Assembly: GCA_963812075.1 (NCBI GenBank)
Contig: CAWETN010000008.1
Coordinates: 372,001-436,000, forward strand
Length of the DNA: 64,000 nt
Direction of reading: 5' to 3'
From: JAMXLO01 sp963812075
GTDB taxonomy: Bacteria; Pseudomonadota; Alphaproteobacteria; Acetobacterales; Acetobacteraceae
Shown here: piece after piece, positions 8,402-18,216 of the stretch
How positions within the stretch are numbered: the first letter of the stretch is position 1
Layout of the letters: each line of letters opens with the position of its first letter
Translations under genes and position numbers: made by a program
Notes under the pieces: model-generated
Told to the model about the DNA's origin: nothing
Databases searched by the model: none
Seen by the model: the letters and a program-made list of their open reading frames with translations, nothing else

Positions 8402-8865
8402 CGTTGCGTCCGTTCCCGCAGATAAGCCGCCATCGCCGGCGATATTGCTTCGACGGCGTGGACCAGATCGAACGTGCCGGTGACGATCGCCAGCGCGTGC
8501 ACCAGGCGGCCAAACAGGATCACGTCACTCGGCAGGCCGCCAAGCGCGCTCGGACCTGGCCAGTCTGCCGGATCGTAGACCACCATGATCGCCGCATCCG
8601 TGCCGCCGTCCGGGTCCGGCATGCGCGTCCAGGCGTTCGGCGGATCGGTTGGCGGATCCGGCTTCACGACATGAACGTTGCAGCGGGCTGCACCGAGGTC
8701 GCGGAACAGCGCACGCCCGGCAGCCGTGCGCCTTATGTCGTTCAGATCGCGCACGACCGCGTCGGCGAATGCGGCATCGACGAGATCCACCCGCAGCCGG
8801 CCCTTGCGACCGACGCCCACGCCGGCGGCGGAGGCCGCGCACGCATCGCGGACGGTCGTGCTCAC
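8398..8865 (-). CDS. M91-type (NleD-like) metallopeptidase homologue with a lost HExxH motif
   Basis: This 155-residue protein resembles the M91 zinc metallopeptidase fold of NleD-type effectors. An N-terminal region has DLNDIRRTAAGRALFRDL (40-57), then a VHVVKP strand (64-69), then LPSDVILF-GRLVH-AL (111-125). In active M91 enzymes this last stretch reads LF-HExxH-A. Here the first His and the catalytic Glu are replaced by Gly119 and Arg120 (codons GGC and CGC), while His123 is kept. It should therefore not be an active peptidase by that mechanism. Its start overlaps the VgrG stop (ATGA, 8865-8862), which fits a VgrG-delivered cargo. The family link is from memory of the motif and is moderate. 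Confidence 0.55.
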   Translation of the reverse strand: MSTTVRDACAASAAGVGVGRKGRLRVDLVDAAFADAVVRDLNDIRRTAAGRALFRDLGAARCNVHVVKPDPPTDPPNAWTRMPDPDGGTDAAIMVVYDPADWPGPSALGGLPSDVILFGRLVHALAIVTGTFDLVHAVEAISPAMAAYLRERTQR

Positions 8866-11577
8866 GCCGTTACTCCTTCAGCGCCCAGCGCATCGAAGTC
8901 GAAAAAGAGGCCGCCTCCACCAGAACGCCCTCGCACGCCGACCGGCGGCAGCACGGTGTGCTGGCCCCGCGGTCCACCTTTGCCGCCGTGCGAGGCCTGA
9001 CGCTGGTTGGCGTGGTCGCCCGGATCGGCCTTGGCCGCATCGGCGATATCCTTGATGGTCACCGATGCCGCGCTGTCCGCCGCCCCTCCCTGCTGCAGCG
9101 GGACGATCGGTCCATCCAGCCAGGTGCCGCCCGCGTTCACCACGACGGTGCTGTTGCCGACCTTCAGCGTGATCTTCTGCGCCGCCTGGAGGACGATCGA
9201 GTCGGCGCTCAGGCTCAGCACGCCTTCGACGACCGCCCCGCAATCGCTCTGCAGATGGATCTGGGACTTTCCCTTGACGCTGAGCTGGTAGCCGCCGTCC
9301 ACCTTCTCGTAGCGGTCCTTGCCAACATGCAGATCGTACTCGCCGCCGACGGTGGTGAACGACGAGCCGCCGCCGTGGGGCTTGCCGTCGGCGTCCTTAC
9401 CGGCGACCACCTGGACATGGCGATCGCCTTCGGTGGTTTCGTAGCGCGAGCCTCTCGCGGTCTCGTCCATCCGGCCCTGCGAACGCAGCAGCAGCTGCTC
9501 GTCGCCGTAGGTGTCGTCGAAGCGCATCAGGTGGTAGCGCTTATGGTCACCCGCCGGAACGCTGCTGGTCTGCAGTCCATTGAAGCGGAAATCACTGAAG
9601 CCGCCGGGCTGCAGCCAGTCGTCGACCGTGTAGCGCGACGCGTCGGTCTGGCCCGCGCGGAACGGCAGGTTCGAATTGCCGCCGTCGGCGTTGTAGACGC
9701 GTCCGGTGATGACCGGCTGATCGGGATCGCCGTTGATGAACTGCACGATCACTTCCTCGCCGATCCGCGGCAGGAACTGCCAGCCAAATCCCCGACCGGC
9801 CCAGGCCTGCGAGACCCTGACCCAGCAGGCGCGGCGGTCGGACTTCAGCGGATCCGTGTCCTGCCCATCGCCGCCGGCACCTTCGGTGCCGGACTGCGGC
9901 GGGAGCGAGCGCTGCCAGGGAAAGCGGATCCGGACGCGGCCCAGCTGTTCGGCATGGATCGGTATCGCGCCATCCGGATTGACCCCCCTGGGGCCGATGA
10001 CCGTCGCGAGGTGCGGGCCGCCGGCGATCGGCTTTGCGCCCTGCGGCAGCGGCACCTGCCGCGGCCAGCCGTCTTCCCAGTAGAGCGCCTGGAAGCTGTT
10101 GCCGTAGTCGTCGCCTTCCGACTTGATGACCTGCTCGATGCTGGATTCCACCGCGGGAATCAGCGACGAAACCGTCGCCAGGAGCCCTCCCAGCACGAAC
10201 GTGTCGAAATACGGAACGGTCAGATTGGCGTCGCCCCCGGCCAGATGCTGCGTCTCGTTTCGCCACAGCTTCTGCATATCGTAGGGGAACCGGTTCTGCA
10301 GCCAGTTGCCCAGGCTCTGCGCCGCGGCGTTGGACGCGAACTGCGCAGCGCCAGAGACTGTCGTCAGAGGCTTCACGAGATTGCGGAACGCCAGCCAGAT
10401 GTTCGTTCCCACATTGTATTCGTAGCCCCATTCATAGGCGGCGATCTCGAGATGATTGACGAGGCGCGCCTTGAGCTTGGCGTTGCCCTCCGGCTCCCAG
10501 GTGTTGATGGTCAATCCGGCAACCAGGGTGGCGTTCTTGGTGCTGCCGTCCAACGTCCAGACGCAGGCTTCTGCGCCGCTCATGCGTGACTGTGCGTGCA
10601 GGCCTGCCTGGGCGTTGCTCGCTGCCGACAGGCCGAACAGCTCGCTTCGGTAGTGCGAGCGATCCTCCGCCGGCAAGGTCCCCGGCTCGCCCATGACATT
10701 GAGAATCGGCGCGACCCTCGCCGTGCTGCTGAACGGCACCGTCGGCTGAACCGGGTTGAAACCGCCGCTTCTGATCCATTGCGCCGTCGGCGTGGCCGAC
10801 TGCATCAGATGGGCGACCGTCTCCTCGTCGTCGATCTCGCCGTCTTCCTTGAGATTCTCCACCCTGAGGTCGGGCAGCCAGCAGGGCTTCGACGGTGGTT
10901 TGGATTTCCCCAGCACCATGCGCCCATTCCGGAGCTGCGGCGGATCGGGCGCCGGCGGGATCTCGCCGTTGAGGAAATAGTACCAGATGCCGAACTGCGC
11001 CATCAGCCGGGACGCGAAATTGAAGGTGCTCTCGCCGAACTGCACGCAGTACGGCAGCACGGGGAACGGCTCGGACTCGATGCCGCTGAAGTCGACGTGA
11101 AGATAGGGGCGGTCGGTATTTGCCAGCACTTCCTTCAGGATCTGCCTGACATCCATATTCTCGAAGACGCGGAACAGGACCTCCCGGTCCAGCAACCTGA
11201 ACGCCGGCACGACGTCGATCGTGTAGTGCCAGACATTGGATTTGACCGTCTGGTTCAGGAACTTGACCTGCGCACTCTCGATCATACCGGTCCGGTAGAT
11301 GTAGCGAGGATAGTGCTCACTTCCGTAGGGGTCTTTCCGGATTCGGATGCCGAAGTGCACGGGCGTATTGACCAGGGCCGACGGCAGTATATACGGCCGG
11401 TTCGGGTCACGGTGCATCTCCAGACGGAAGCTGAACGGTTGCGAGATGCCCTCGCTACCCCGGACGGAGGTGAGCAGGAACGGGTCGCCCTCCACGTCTT
11501 TCCTCATGCAGGCCGAGATACGTCAGGATCCGCAGGCGCATGCCGAGTTGGCTCAGTTTGCCGACGATGCTGTCCAT
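8862..11577 (-). CDS. vgrG: Type VI secretion spike protein VgrG (one frame break near the start)
   Basis: VgrG trimers form the puncturing tip of the T6SS needle. The product contains the gp27-like base domain (FLLTSVRGSEGISQPFSF near the start, and YCVQFGESTFNFASRLM), then the gp5 OB-fold (RVRIRFPWQ, CWVRVSQAWAG, FLPRIGEEVIVQFINGDPDQP), then a beta-helical spike. A Gly-rich C-terminal extension of about 70 residues follows. The plain frame starts at 11507. However, one extra base at 11502/11503, if removed, joins it to a start at 11577 (MDSIVGKLSQLGMRLRI), which restores the usual first strand and makes about 904 residues. That start directly abuts the stop of the PAAR-like gene. The stop overlaps the next gene, and no core T6SS genes are adjacent, so this is an orphan vgrG module. 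Confidence 0.92.
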
Positions 11578-11967
11578 TCACGGCGTCTCCACGGACTGCT
11601 GGCCGGGGTCGGCGATACTGATCACGCCGCCCCACATGCAGTTGCAGACCGAGAGATTGTCGAGCGCCACCTGGTGGTCGATCTCGACGGTCACCGCGCC
11701 GGGCGCCCAGGGTGCAGATGTGGCGGGTATGCAGGGCTGCGGCGTCAGCACGCCCAGCGCCGCCGCGGTGGCCGCGGCGACCTGCGGATTGGACGGGCTC
11801 ATGCAGAGACCGAATGGCATGATGTTGACCATCGGAACGCTGTCCTGAACGGTAGCCTTCGGCTGCTGCGCGATCATCGTGCGATTCACCGGGAGCACCG
11901 TCAGGCTGGAGGGCGAACTGCCGAACGCGCATATCGTCTGTGCCCCGTTGACCACCTGCAGCGGCAT
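11578..11967 (-). CDS. PAAR-like protein (DUF4280), T6SS spike tip
   Basis: The 129-residue product fits the DUF4280 PAAR-like family, which caps VgrG and sharpens or loads the T6SS spike. Visible features are CAFGSSPSSLTVLP near the start, the central block VPMVNIMPFGLCMSPSNPQVA (about 45-65), PCIPATSAPW and a late CNCMWGG. The ATG follows a strong GGAGGAAA ribosome binding site. It is the first gene of a minus-strand module (PAAR-like, VgrG, M91-like, unknown), and its stop abuts the repaired vgrG start. Upstream lies a 236-bp region shared with the divergent transporter gene. Confidence 0.8.
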   Translation of the reverse strand: MPLQVVNGAQTICAFGSSPSSLTVLPVNRTMIAQQPKATVQDSVPMVNIMPFGLCMSPSNPQVAAATAAALGVLTPQPCIPATSAPWAPGAVTVEIDHQVALDNLSVCNCMWGGVISIADPGQQSVETP

Positions 11968-12203
11968 CGCGTCGTTTCCTCCGTGCGTTCGAATGGCTGT
12001 CTACGGCTATGCACTGCGTGCCGTCGCTCCTATGAACGGGCTCACAGCGAATCGAACTCCTCCTCTCATCCGTCGTCCGGTTGCACCCCCATCTGATGCC
12101 AGAACCGAGCAATGTCGGGCGGCATTCCCCGCGATCGTGTCACATACCCGTGAGGCGGCGGCGGTAGACCACCTTCGTCCACGCAGCGAGCTACGTTGAC
12201 CGC

Positions 12204-13256
12204 ATGCCGACCGGAATTTCGCTTGCCCTCGCCTCCGCCGTGCTCTTCGGCGCCAGCACTCCGTTCGCCAAGCTGCTGCTGGGCGCCGTCGATCCGTGGC
12301 TGATGGCTGGCCTGCTGTACTGCGGCGCGGGCATCGGCCTGGCCGGCATCCATCTGTCGCGCGCCGCGCTGCGCATCCCGCCCGTCGAGGCGCCGTTGCG
12401 GCTGTCGGACCTGCCCTGGCTCGCGCTGGTGATCCTGGCCGGTGGCGTGCTCGGTCCGCTGCTGCTGATGCTCGGGCTGGCGCAGACCGATGCCGCCACC
12501 GCCTCGCTGCTGCTGAACCTGGAAAGCGTTGCGACGATGGGCATCGCCTGGGTCGTGTTCCGCGAGAATGTCGACCGACGCCTGCTGCTCGGCGCGTTCG
12601 CCATCGTGGCCGGCGCAGCGTTGCTGTCGTGGCGAGGCACAACGTCGTTCCAGGGGAGCGGGATGCTGATCGCCGCGGCGTGCCTGTGCTGGGGCATCGA
12701 CAACAACCTGACGCGCAAGCTGTCCTCAGCCGATCCGGTGCAGATCGCCATGCTGAAAGGACTGGTGGCGGGCGCGGTCAACCTGGCCCTCGCGCTCGCG
12801 CAGGGCGCCGCGCCGCCGCTGCCCGGCACGCTGGCTGCCGTCGCGCTGGTCGGCTTCCTGGGCTACGGCGTGAGCCTCGCGCTGTTCATCCTCGGGCTGC
12901 GCCACCTGGGCACCGCACGCACCGGCGCCTACTTTTCGCTCGCGCCGTTCGTCGGCGCCGTGCTCGCGGTCGCGATGCTGGACGAGGCGCTGTCGATCAA
13001 CCTTCTCGCGGCCGGCGGCCTGATGGCATTTGGCATCTGGCTGCACCTGACCGAACGGCACGAGCACGATCACATCCACGAACCGATGGAGCACGAGCAC
13101 CGCCATCGCCACGACGCACACCACCGGCATGAACACGCGCCGACCGACCCACCCGGCGAGCCGCATACCCACCGGCACCGCCACGCGCGCCTCGTGCACC
13201 GCCATCCGCACTATCCCGACCTACACCATCGGCACGGCCACGGCACGGCGCACTGA
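12204..13256 (+). CDS. EamA/DMT-family transporter with a His-rich C-terminal tail
   Basis: This 350-residue inner-membrane protein has about ten hydrophobic segments in two EamA repeats, beginning SLALASAVLFGASTPFAKLLLG. The final 67 residues after the last helix hold 24 histidines, many in HxH pairs. This suggests metal binding, perhaps divalent-cation sensing or export, but the tail is not direct proof of a metal substrate. No clear Shine-Dalgarno sequence precedes the ATG. It is divergent from the PAAR-like gene. Confidence 0.88.
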   Translation: MPTGISLALASAVLFGASTPFAKLLLGAVDPWLMAGLLYCGAGIGLAGIHLSRAALRIPPVEAPLRLSDLPWLALVILAGGVLGPLLLMLGLAQTDAATASLLLNLESVATMGIAWVVFRENVDRRLLLGAFAIVAGAALLSWRGTTSFQGSGMLIAAACLCWGIDNNLTRKLSSADPVQIAMLKGLVAGAVNLALALAQGAAPPLPGTLAAVALVGFLGYGVSLALFILGLRHLGTARTGAYFSLAPFVGAVLAVAMLDEALSINLLAAGGLMAFGIWLHLTERHEHDHIHEPMEHEHRHRHDAHHRHEHAPTDPPGEPHTHRHRHARLVHRHPHYPDLHHRHGHGTAH

Positions 13257-13313
13257 GTTTGCGGTCCGCCGCCGCGGGGCTAAGCTGCCGAAGAAATCGC
13301 GGAGGAAACAGCC

Positions 13314-14342
13314 ATGATGATCGACATGCACACCCATTGGAGGCCCGCCGACATCGCCGACGCCCTGCGCGCCCGCGCCAGGGAGCCGCGCATCCTGCGC
13401 AACGACGACGGCGTCGAGGTACTGAGGTCGCGGATGGGCGAAGAGCCGCTCGCCAAGGCGTTCGACGATGTCGATTTTCATCTGGAACGGATGGACCGCC
13501 AGGACGTCGGGACCAGCGTGCTGTCGCTGCTCGGTTCGTTCTGCTGGATCGAGTCGCAGCCGCCGGAGGTGTCCCTGCCGCTGTGCCGGCGCGTCAACGA
13601 CGGGTTCTCCGCGATCTGCGAGAAGCATCCCGGCCGCTTCGCCGCCTTCGCCGCGCTGCCGCTGACGGACATGGCGACCGCCGTCGGGGAATTCGAGCGG
13701 GCGCTCGCGCTGCCGGGCGTGGTCGGCGCACAACTGCCCGGCAACTACTTCCTCACGCGCGCCGACGCCGAGGCGGCGCGGCCGTTGCTGGAGGTCGCCA
13801 GCCGCCACCGCGCGGTGCTGCTGATCCACCACGGCCCGCGGCCGGGCGACGCCTTCCCCAAGGTCACGGGGGATACCGACAACGCGCGCCGCCGCAACGG
13901 CACGCTGGACATGCAGGCGAGCCTGTCGTCGGTGATGGTCACGCTGTGCCTGACCGATGTCCTGGCGGAGTACCCGGACGTGACGGTCGTCGTGCACAAC
14001 CTGGGCGGCAACATCCCTTACGAGGTCGAGCGCATGGATCACCGCAGCCTGCTCGACACGCCGGAGGAGGAACTGCCGTCGTCGCGCTTCCGCAAGGCGA
14101 AGGTGTACGTGGATTGCAACTCGTTCGGTCCCCGCGCGATCGAGGCGGCGGTGAGCCTGTACGGTGCCGAGAGGATCGTGTGCGGCACCGACGGCAGCGC
14201 GTTCGGCGTGGACTGGACCCGAAAGGCGCTCGAGGACGCACAGATCGGCGAGGAGGCGCGCGAGCGGATCCTGCACCGGAATGCGGCGGCGATGCTGGCA
14301 CAGGTGGTGGGCGGCGCGGAGCGGGCGATGGCCGCCGACTGA
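13314..14342 (+). CDS. Amidohydrolase_2 family (ACMSD-like) hydrolase or decarboxylase
   Basis: The 342-residue TIM-barrel protein carries the family's N-terminal metal motif DMHTHW (residues 4-9). A mid-protein His follows in LLIHHGPRPGD, then VVVHNLGGNIPYE, and a late catalytic Asp in VCGTDGSAF. ACMSD-type enzymes act as decarboxylases or hydrolases in aromatic degradation; the substrate here is unknown. A GGAGGAAA ribosome binding site precedes the ATG. It is the first of three such enzymes within about 11 kb and is followed by a terminator-like hairpin at 14359. Confidence 0.87.
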   Translation: MMIDMHTHWRPADIADALRARAREPRILRNDDGVEVLRSRMGEEPLAKAFDDVDFHLERMDRQDVGTSVLSLLGSFCWIESQPPEVSLPLCRRVNDGFSAICEKHPGRFAAFAALPLTDMATAVGEFERALALPGVVGAQLPGNYFLTRADAEAARPLLEVASRHRAVLLIHHGPRPGDAFPKVTGDTDNARRRNGTLDMQASLSSVMVTLCLTDVLAEYPDVTVVVHNLGGNIPYEVERMDHRSLLDTPEEELPSSRFRKAKVYVDCNSFGPRAIEAAVSLYGAERIVCGTDGSAFGVDWTRKALEDAQIGEEARERILHRNAAAMLAQVVGGAERAMAAD

Positions 14343-14358
14343 GAAGGCGGCGTCTCCG

Positions 14359-14375
14359 CCCGCCCTTGCGGGTTT
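14359..14375 (+). terminator. Hairpin with T-run after the amidohydrolase gene
   Basis: CCCGC and GCGGG pair around a CCTT loop and are followed by TTT, 17 nt after the stop codon at 14342. It is short, so only a candidate rho-independent terminator. Confidence 0.45.
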
Positions 14376-14528
14376 GCTCGCCTACACAATTTCGACGCAT
14401 ACGCCTTCGAGGCTGGTCCCCGCTGCATGCGGCGGGGCAACGCTTGCTGGCAGTCCGGGCGCCAAGTACGATCCGTCGCGCACAGCGGGTCGGCCCCGGC
14501 CGGGCAGGTGCTGTCGAGGGTACGGAAT

Positions 14529-15005
14529 ATGGGTCCAACGCTTGGCCATAATCAGTGCAAAGAACCCTTTCGGGAGCGGTTTGTCCTGTTGCTGAAGGAT
14601 GTGCTGCAGGCATTCGCGACGACGACGCCGGGCTACGACCATGATAAGCGGTCGAGATGGGCCTACGCCTTCAATCCGCTGCCCGACGGGGATGCGGAAA
14701 AGCCGGTTTACGCGACGATGGCGGCGCTCAGGGCACCAAATTTCGCGGCATTGCGCGTCGGCGTGACCGAAGGCGGACAGGTCGTCGTGGAGGTCGAACA
14801 CCGCAAGCTGGTGGTTCCGTATATCACCAACGATGTCGAAGATCCCCGGGAGTTCCCCAAGATCCAGCGTGGACTGCGGCAGATAATCGAACATTTCGAA
14901 AGGGCCGCTGGTCTGCAGCGCCACAGCCTGCTGGATCGTTTCGTGTCGGATCCAGATTACCGGCATTTGTCCGAGCAGCGTCTTGCCGCTGCCCGCGCCG
15001 GCTAG
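14529..15005 (+). CDS. Uncharacterised 158-residue protein
   Basis: No family recognised. The frame from the ATG at 14529 has coding-like composition, with no signal peptide or membrane helix. It looks like a small alpha/beta protein with a two-strand core (ALRVGVTEGGQVVVEVEHRKL, about 78-98), then helices ending QRLAAARAG. No good ribosome binding site is visible. It is isolated between the amidohydrolase and the convergent serine hydrolase, with lower GC than its neighbours in the first part. It is probably real but of unknown function. Confidence 0.5.
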   Translation: MGPTLGHNQCKEPFRERFVLLLKDVLQAFATTTPGYDHDKRSRWAYAFNPLPDGDAEKPVYATMAALRAPNFAALRVGVTEGGQVVVEVEHRKLVVPYITNDVEDPREFPKIQRGLRQIIEHFERAAGLQRHSLLDRFVSDPDYRHLSEQRLAAARAG

Positions 15006-15047
15006 GTCACGATCCGACTGCGGCCCGGCGACCCGTCCGGGACCACC

Positions 15048-16280
15048 TCACTCCGCCAACGCCTGATACACCAGCGCATTGATCAGCGGCCGCCAGCGCC
15101 GCCGCTGCTCCCCCGGCACCTGGGCCATGAACACCACCGCCAGGTCCTCCGCCGGATCGGCCCACCACAGCGTGCCGTAGGCGCCGTTCCAATAGAATTC
15201 CCCCGGACCGCCCATCAGTGTGCTCGCCCGTTCGCGCACCGCGACCGTCAGACCGAAACCGTAGCCCTCCGAGTTGGGATCGAGCGCGGCGATGCGGTTC
15301 TCGATGTCCGGCGTCAGGCGGTCGGTCCGCATCGCCTCGACGGTCTTGCGGCCCAGGATGCGCGTTTCGCCCAGCACGCCGCCGCCCAGCAGCATCTGCG
15401 CGAAGCGGAGGTAGTCGAGCGCGGTCGACGCCAGTCCCCCTCCCCCGCACTCGAACCGCAGCGCCTGGGCGCGGTCCGGCACCGACTGCGCCGCGCCGGT
15501 ATCCGGGTCGCGCGGCAACGGGCGGGCAAGGCGTGCCACCTTGTCCTGTGGCACAACAAAGCCGGTGTCCACCATGCCGAGTGGACCGAACAGACGCTGT
15601 TCCATGAATGCGCCGAGGCTCTGGCCCGACAGCGCCTCCACCACCAGGCCGATGACGTCGATCGACAGTCCGTATTCCCAGACGGTGCCGGGCTGGTACA
15701 GCAGCGGCGTGGCCGCGAGCCGTTCCAGGAGCCCGGCGGCATCGAGGCCGGCGCCCGCGACGTTCGAGGACTCGGGGTAGAGACGGTGCACGGCGGTGGT
15801 GCCGCGCCCGCCATAGGTCAGGCCGGAGGTGTGGCGCATCAGATCCAGCATCGTGATCGGTCGTTCGGCGGGCACGGTCGCGATCGGACCCTGCCCGGCG
15901 AGGACACGCTCGTTCAGCACCGCGACGCGCCGGTCTCCGAGTTGCGGCAGGAACCGCTCGACCGGATCGGCCAGACCGATCCGGCCCTCCTCCCACAGCA
16001 ACAGCCCGGCCACGCCGGTGACGGGTTTGGTCATGGAGGCGATGGCGAACAGCGCGTCGAGCGGCATCGGTGCGCTTCGGTCCGGTCCAAGATGGCCGGC
16101 GGCGGCGTGGAACACGAGGCGCCCGCGCCGCGCGATGGCGATCACCGCGCCGGGCAGCTGGCCGCGTTCGATCTCGGCGTTCAGCGCGGGAACGATCCGG
16201 GCGAGCCGCGCCGACGACATGCCGACCGCTTCCGGCTCCGCGCGCGGCAGGGTGGGTGGGTTTGCCGTGGCTTCGGTCAT
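15048..16280 (-). CDS. Beta-lactamase-family serine hydrolase (esterase/DD-peptidase type)
   Basis: The 410-residue product has the class C/esterase EstB-like layout. The SxxK motif SMTK carries the nucleophile Ser (about residue 83), preceded by ALFAIA. The YxS motif is YGLS in VWEYGLSIDVIG (about 190). Near the C-terminus, FYWNGAYGTLWW precedes AVVFMAQVPGEQRR, as in the lactamase-like esterases. No signal peptide is visible, so it is likely cytoplasmic and an esterase or amidase rather than a beta-lactamase. I chose the ATG at 16280 because GGAGGAG lies 6 nt upstream; the frame is open further upstream but without similarity. Confidence 0.88.
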   Translation of the reverse strand: MTEATANPPTLPRAEPEAVGMSSARLARIVPALNAEIERGQLPGAVIAIARRGRLVFHAAAGHLGPDRSAPMPLDALFAIASMTKPVTGVAGLLLWEEGRIGLADPVERFLPQLGDRRVAVLNERVLAGQGPIATVPAERPITMLDLMRHTSGLTYGGRGTTAVHRLYPESSNVAGAGLDAAGLLERLAATPLLYQPGTVWEYGLSIDVIGLVVEALSGQSLGAFMEQRLFGPLGMVDTGFVVPQDKVARLARPLPRDPDTGAAQSVPDRAQALRFECGGGGLASTALDYLRFAQMLLGGGVLGETRILGRKTVEAMRTDRLTPDIENRIAALDPNSEGYGFGLTVAVRERASTLMGGPGEFYWNGAYGTLWWADPAEDLAVVFMAQVPGEQRRRWRPLINALVYQALAE

Positions 16281-16441
16281 GTCGCTCCTCCCGGTTCCGC
16301 CGGCTTGCTGCATTCTCGAAGTCCATGGGGGTGGGTCAATCCGCGCGGCCCGGCGCGCATGGACGACTTCCGCCCGATCCGGTAGCCCTCGCGCCCTACG
16401 GCGTGTGCCGCCGACCGAACCGGGCGAACAGGAAACACCAC

Positions 16442-17003
16442 ATGACGCAAGCTGCATGGCACGCCGATCCGCTGGTCTGGGGCCACGGATCTCGCGTGCT
16501 CGAGGCCTTCCTCGAACCGACCTGCCCGTTCTCCGTGCGGGCGTTGGGCAAATTCGACGGCCTGCTCGCGCAGGCGGGCGAAGACCGCATCACCATCAAG
16601 ATCCGTCTTCAGTCACAGCCCTGGCACATGTACCTCGGGGGTGATCGTGCGCTGCATCCTCGCCGCCTCGACGCTCGAGGGCGGCAAGACAGCGGCGAAA
16701 TCCGTCATGGCGGCGGTGGGCGCGCATCGTGAGGAATTCGAGTTCGAGCGGCATTGCCGCGGCGCCAATCTCGACGCCACGCCCAACGACATCATCGCGC
16801 GGATCGAGCGATACAGCGGCGTACGGCTCACCGAGGCCTTCGCCATCCCGGATCTCGACCGCGAGATCAAGTGGCACTGCAAGTATGCCCGCCAGAACGG
16901 GATCCATGTGTCGCCGACCTTCATGATCGACGGGCTTGTGCAGGCCGACATGGGCAGCGGGGACACGATCGCCGACTGGGCGTCGCGTCTGCTGAGGAAC
17001 TGA
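16442..17003 (+). CDS. DsbA/thioredoxin-fold oxidoreductase (one frame break)
   Basis: The product is about 186 residues after repair. The N-terminal part has a thioredoxin-like strand and the motif EPTCPFSVRAL, with Cys-Pro-Phe-Ser in place of CxxC, so it has one active-site Cys. The second part has a helical insertion and the cis-Pro-type stretch NGIHVSPTFMIDGL, typical of the DsbA/2-hydroxychromene-carboxylate-isomerase superfamily. One extra C at 16633/16634 breaks the frame; without it the sequence reads WHMY-SGVIVRCIL. No signal peptide is visible. It could be a thiol oxidoreductase or glutathione-S-transferase kappa-like enzyme. It is convergent with the next amidohydrolase. Confidence 0.78.
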
Positions 17004-17087
17004 GCGCAAACCGGTGTGGCTGCGCCGACCGCAAAAGGCTGTGCGCGCTCCGCCGCTTGCCGGGCACCTGAGCCGTCGCAGGTGAAG

Positions 17088-17125
17088 GCGCCGGAGGGCG
17101 GCGCGCGGCGACGGTCCTCCGGCGC
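17088..17125. terminator. Inverted repeat between convergent genes
   Basis: GCGCCGGAGG (17088-17097) and CCTCCGGCGC (17116-17125) are perfect 10-bp complements around an 18-nt GC-rich loop. It lies between two genes that end towards each other, so it may act as a two-way terminator. There is no T-run. Confidence 0.4.
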
Positions 17126-17145
17126 GTATCGCCTGCCGACGCCGC

Positions 17146-18216
17146 TCAGCCGGAGATGCCGAGCAGCCGCGCCGCCGTGCCGCCCAGGATGGCGATCCTT
17201 TCGTCATCCGTAAGCCCGGGCGTGTTGAGCACGAGATCGACCTCGGTGCTGGTCCACGGGAACGGGTAGTCGGTGCCGATCATGATCTGACCCGGTCCGG
17301 ATTCCGCGATGAGATGGCGCAGCGCCTCGGGCGTAAATACGATCGTATCGAAGAACAGCTGGCCGTCGCGCAGGTAGGCGGTCGGGTTCTTCTTTGGCAG
17401 CGGACCGACGCGGTCGGGGAAGCAGCGGATCACCGCATCCGACCGGTTGGCATAGGACGGCAGGAAGCCGCCGCCATGTGCCGCGCAGATCTTCAGGCCG
17501 GGGAAGCGGTCGAGCGTCCCCTCGAAGATCAGGTGTGACAGCGCGATCGTGGTCTCCAGCGGGTTGCCGATGGTGTTGGTGAGCAGGCCGCTGCCGCCGA
17601 GCCGGCCGGACGGTTCCAGCTCGCGCGTGCCCAGCGGGTGCATGAAGACCAGGACGCCGAGTTCCTCGCACTTGGCCCAGAACGGATGGAACTTCGGGTT
17701 GGCCAGCTCCTCGCCGGCGACGCTGCCCGCGACGCCGATGCCGCGGAAGCCCAGCTGCTTCACCGCGTGCTCGACCTGCTGCGCGGCGAGGTCGGGATAT
17801 TGCAGCGCGGCGGTGGCGAAGGCGACGAAGCGATCGGGATTGGCGGCGCAGAACTCGACCAGCGTCTCGTTCTGCAGCTTGATCAGCTGCTCGGCCGCGT
17901 CGCGTGGGGCGCGATACCAATACGGGTTGATGCTGAGCGCCTCGACGTCGATGCCCTGCGCGTCCATCGCCGCGATGCGCGTGCTGGTGTCGTGCATCAG
18001 CAGGCCCGGGGCTTCGAGCGGATGGTTGATGATCGCCGCAGCCGGCGGAACGATGCAGTGCGCGTGCACATCCACCGTCTTGACGCGGCGCCCGTTGATG
18101 ACGGTTTCGCGACGGCGTGGCTGTGGTGCTGCGGCGGGCGCCACGCTGCCCATCGCACATGGGATGAACGCGAGTGCCGCCATGGCGGTGGTCAGCAGAT
18201 CAGTGGGAACGGGCAC
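17146..18216 (-). CDS. Amidohydrolase_2 family metal-dependent hydrolase
   Basis: The 356-residue product has the ACMSD-type TIM barrel. The first metal motif is VDVHAHCIVP (about 47-56). VFMHPLG supplies a central His, CAAHGGGFLPSY is a typical block, and MIGTDYPFPW carries the catalytic Asp. I chose the GTG at 18216 because AGGAGGAG sits 6 nt upstream. The first 30 residues are hydrophobic (LLTTAMAALAFIPCAMGSVAPAAA), so it may be exported by a Sec-type signal. It is divergent from the luciferase-like oxidoreductase, with 152 bp between them. The substrate is unknown. Confidence 0.87.
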   Translation of the reverse strand: MPVPTDLLTTAMAALAFIPCAMGSVAPAAAPQPRRRETVINGRRVKTVDVHAHCIVPPAAAIINHPLEAPGLLMHDTSTRIAAMDAQGIDVEALSINPYWYRAPRDAAEQLIKLQNETLVEFCAANPDRFVAFATAALQYPDLAAQQVEHAVKQLGFRGIGVAGSVAGEELANPKFHPFWAKCEELGVLVFMHPLGTRELEPSGRLGGSGLLTNTIGNPLETTIALSHLIFEGTLDRFPGLKICAAHGGGFLPSYANRSDAVIRCFPDRVGPLPKKNPTAYLRDGQLFFDTIVFTPEALRHLIAESGPGQIMIGTDYPFPWTSTEVDLVLNTPGLTDDERIAILGGTAARLLGISG

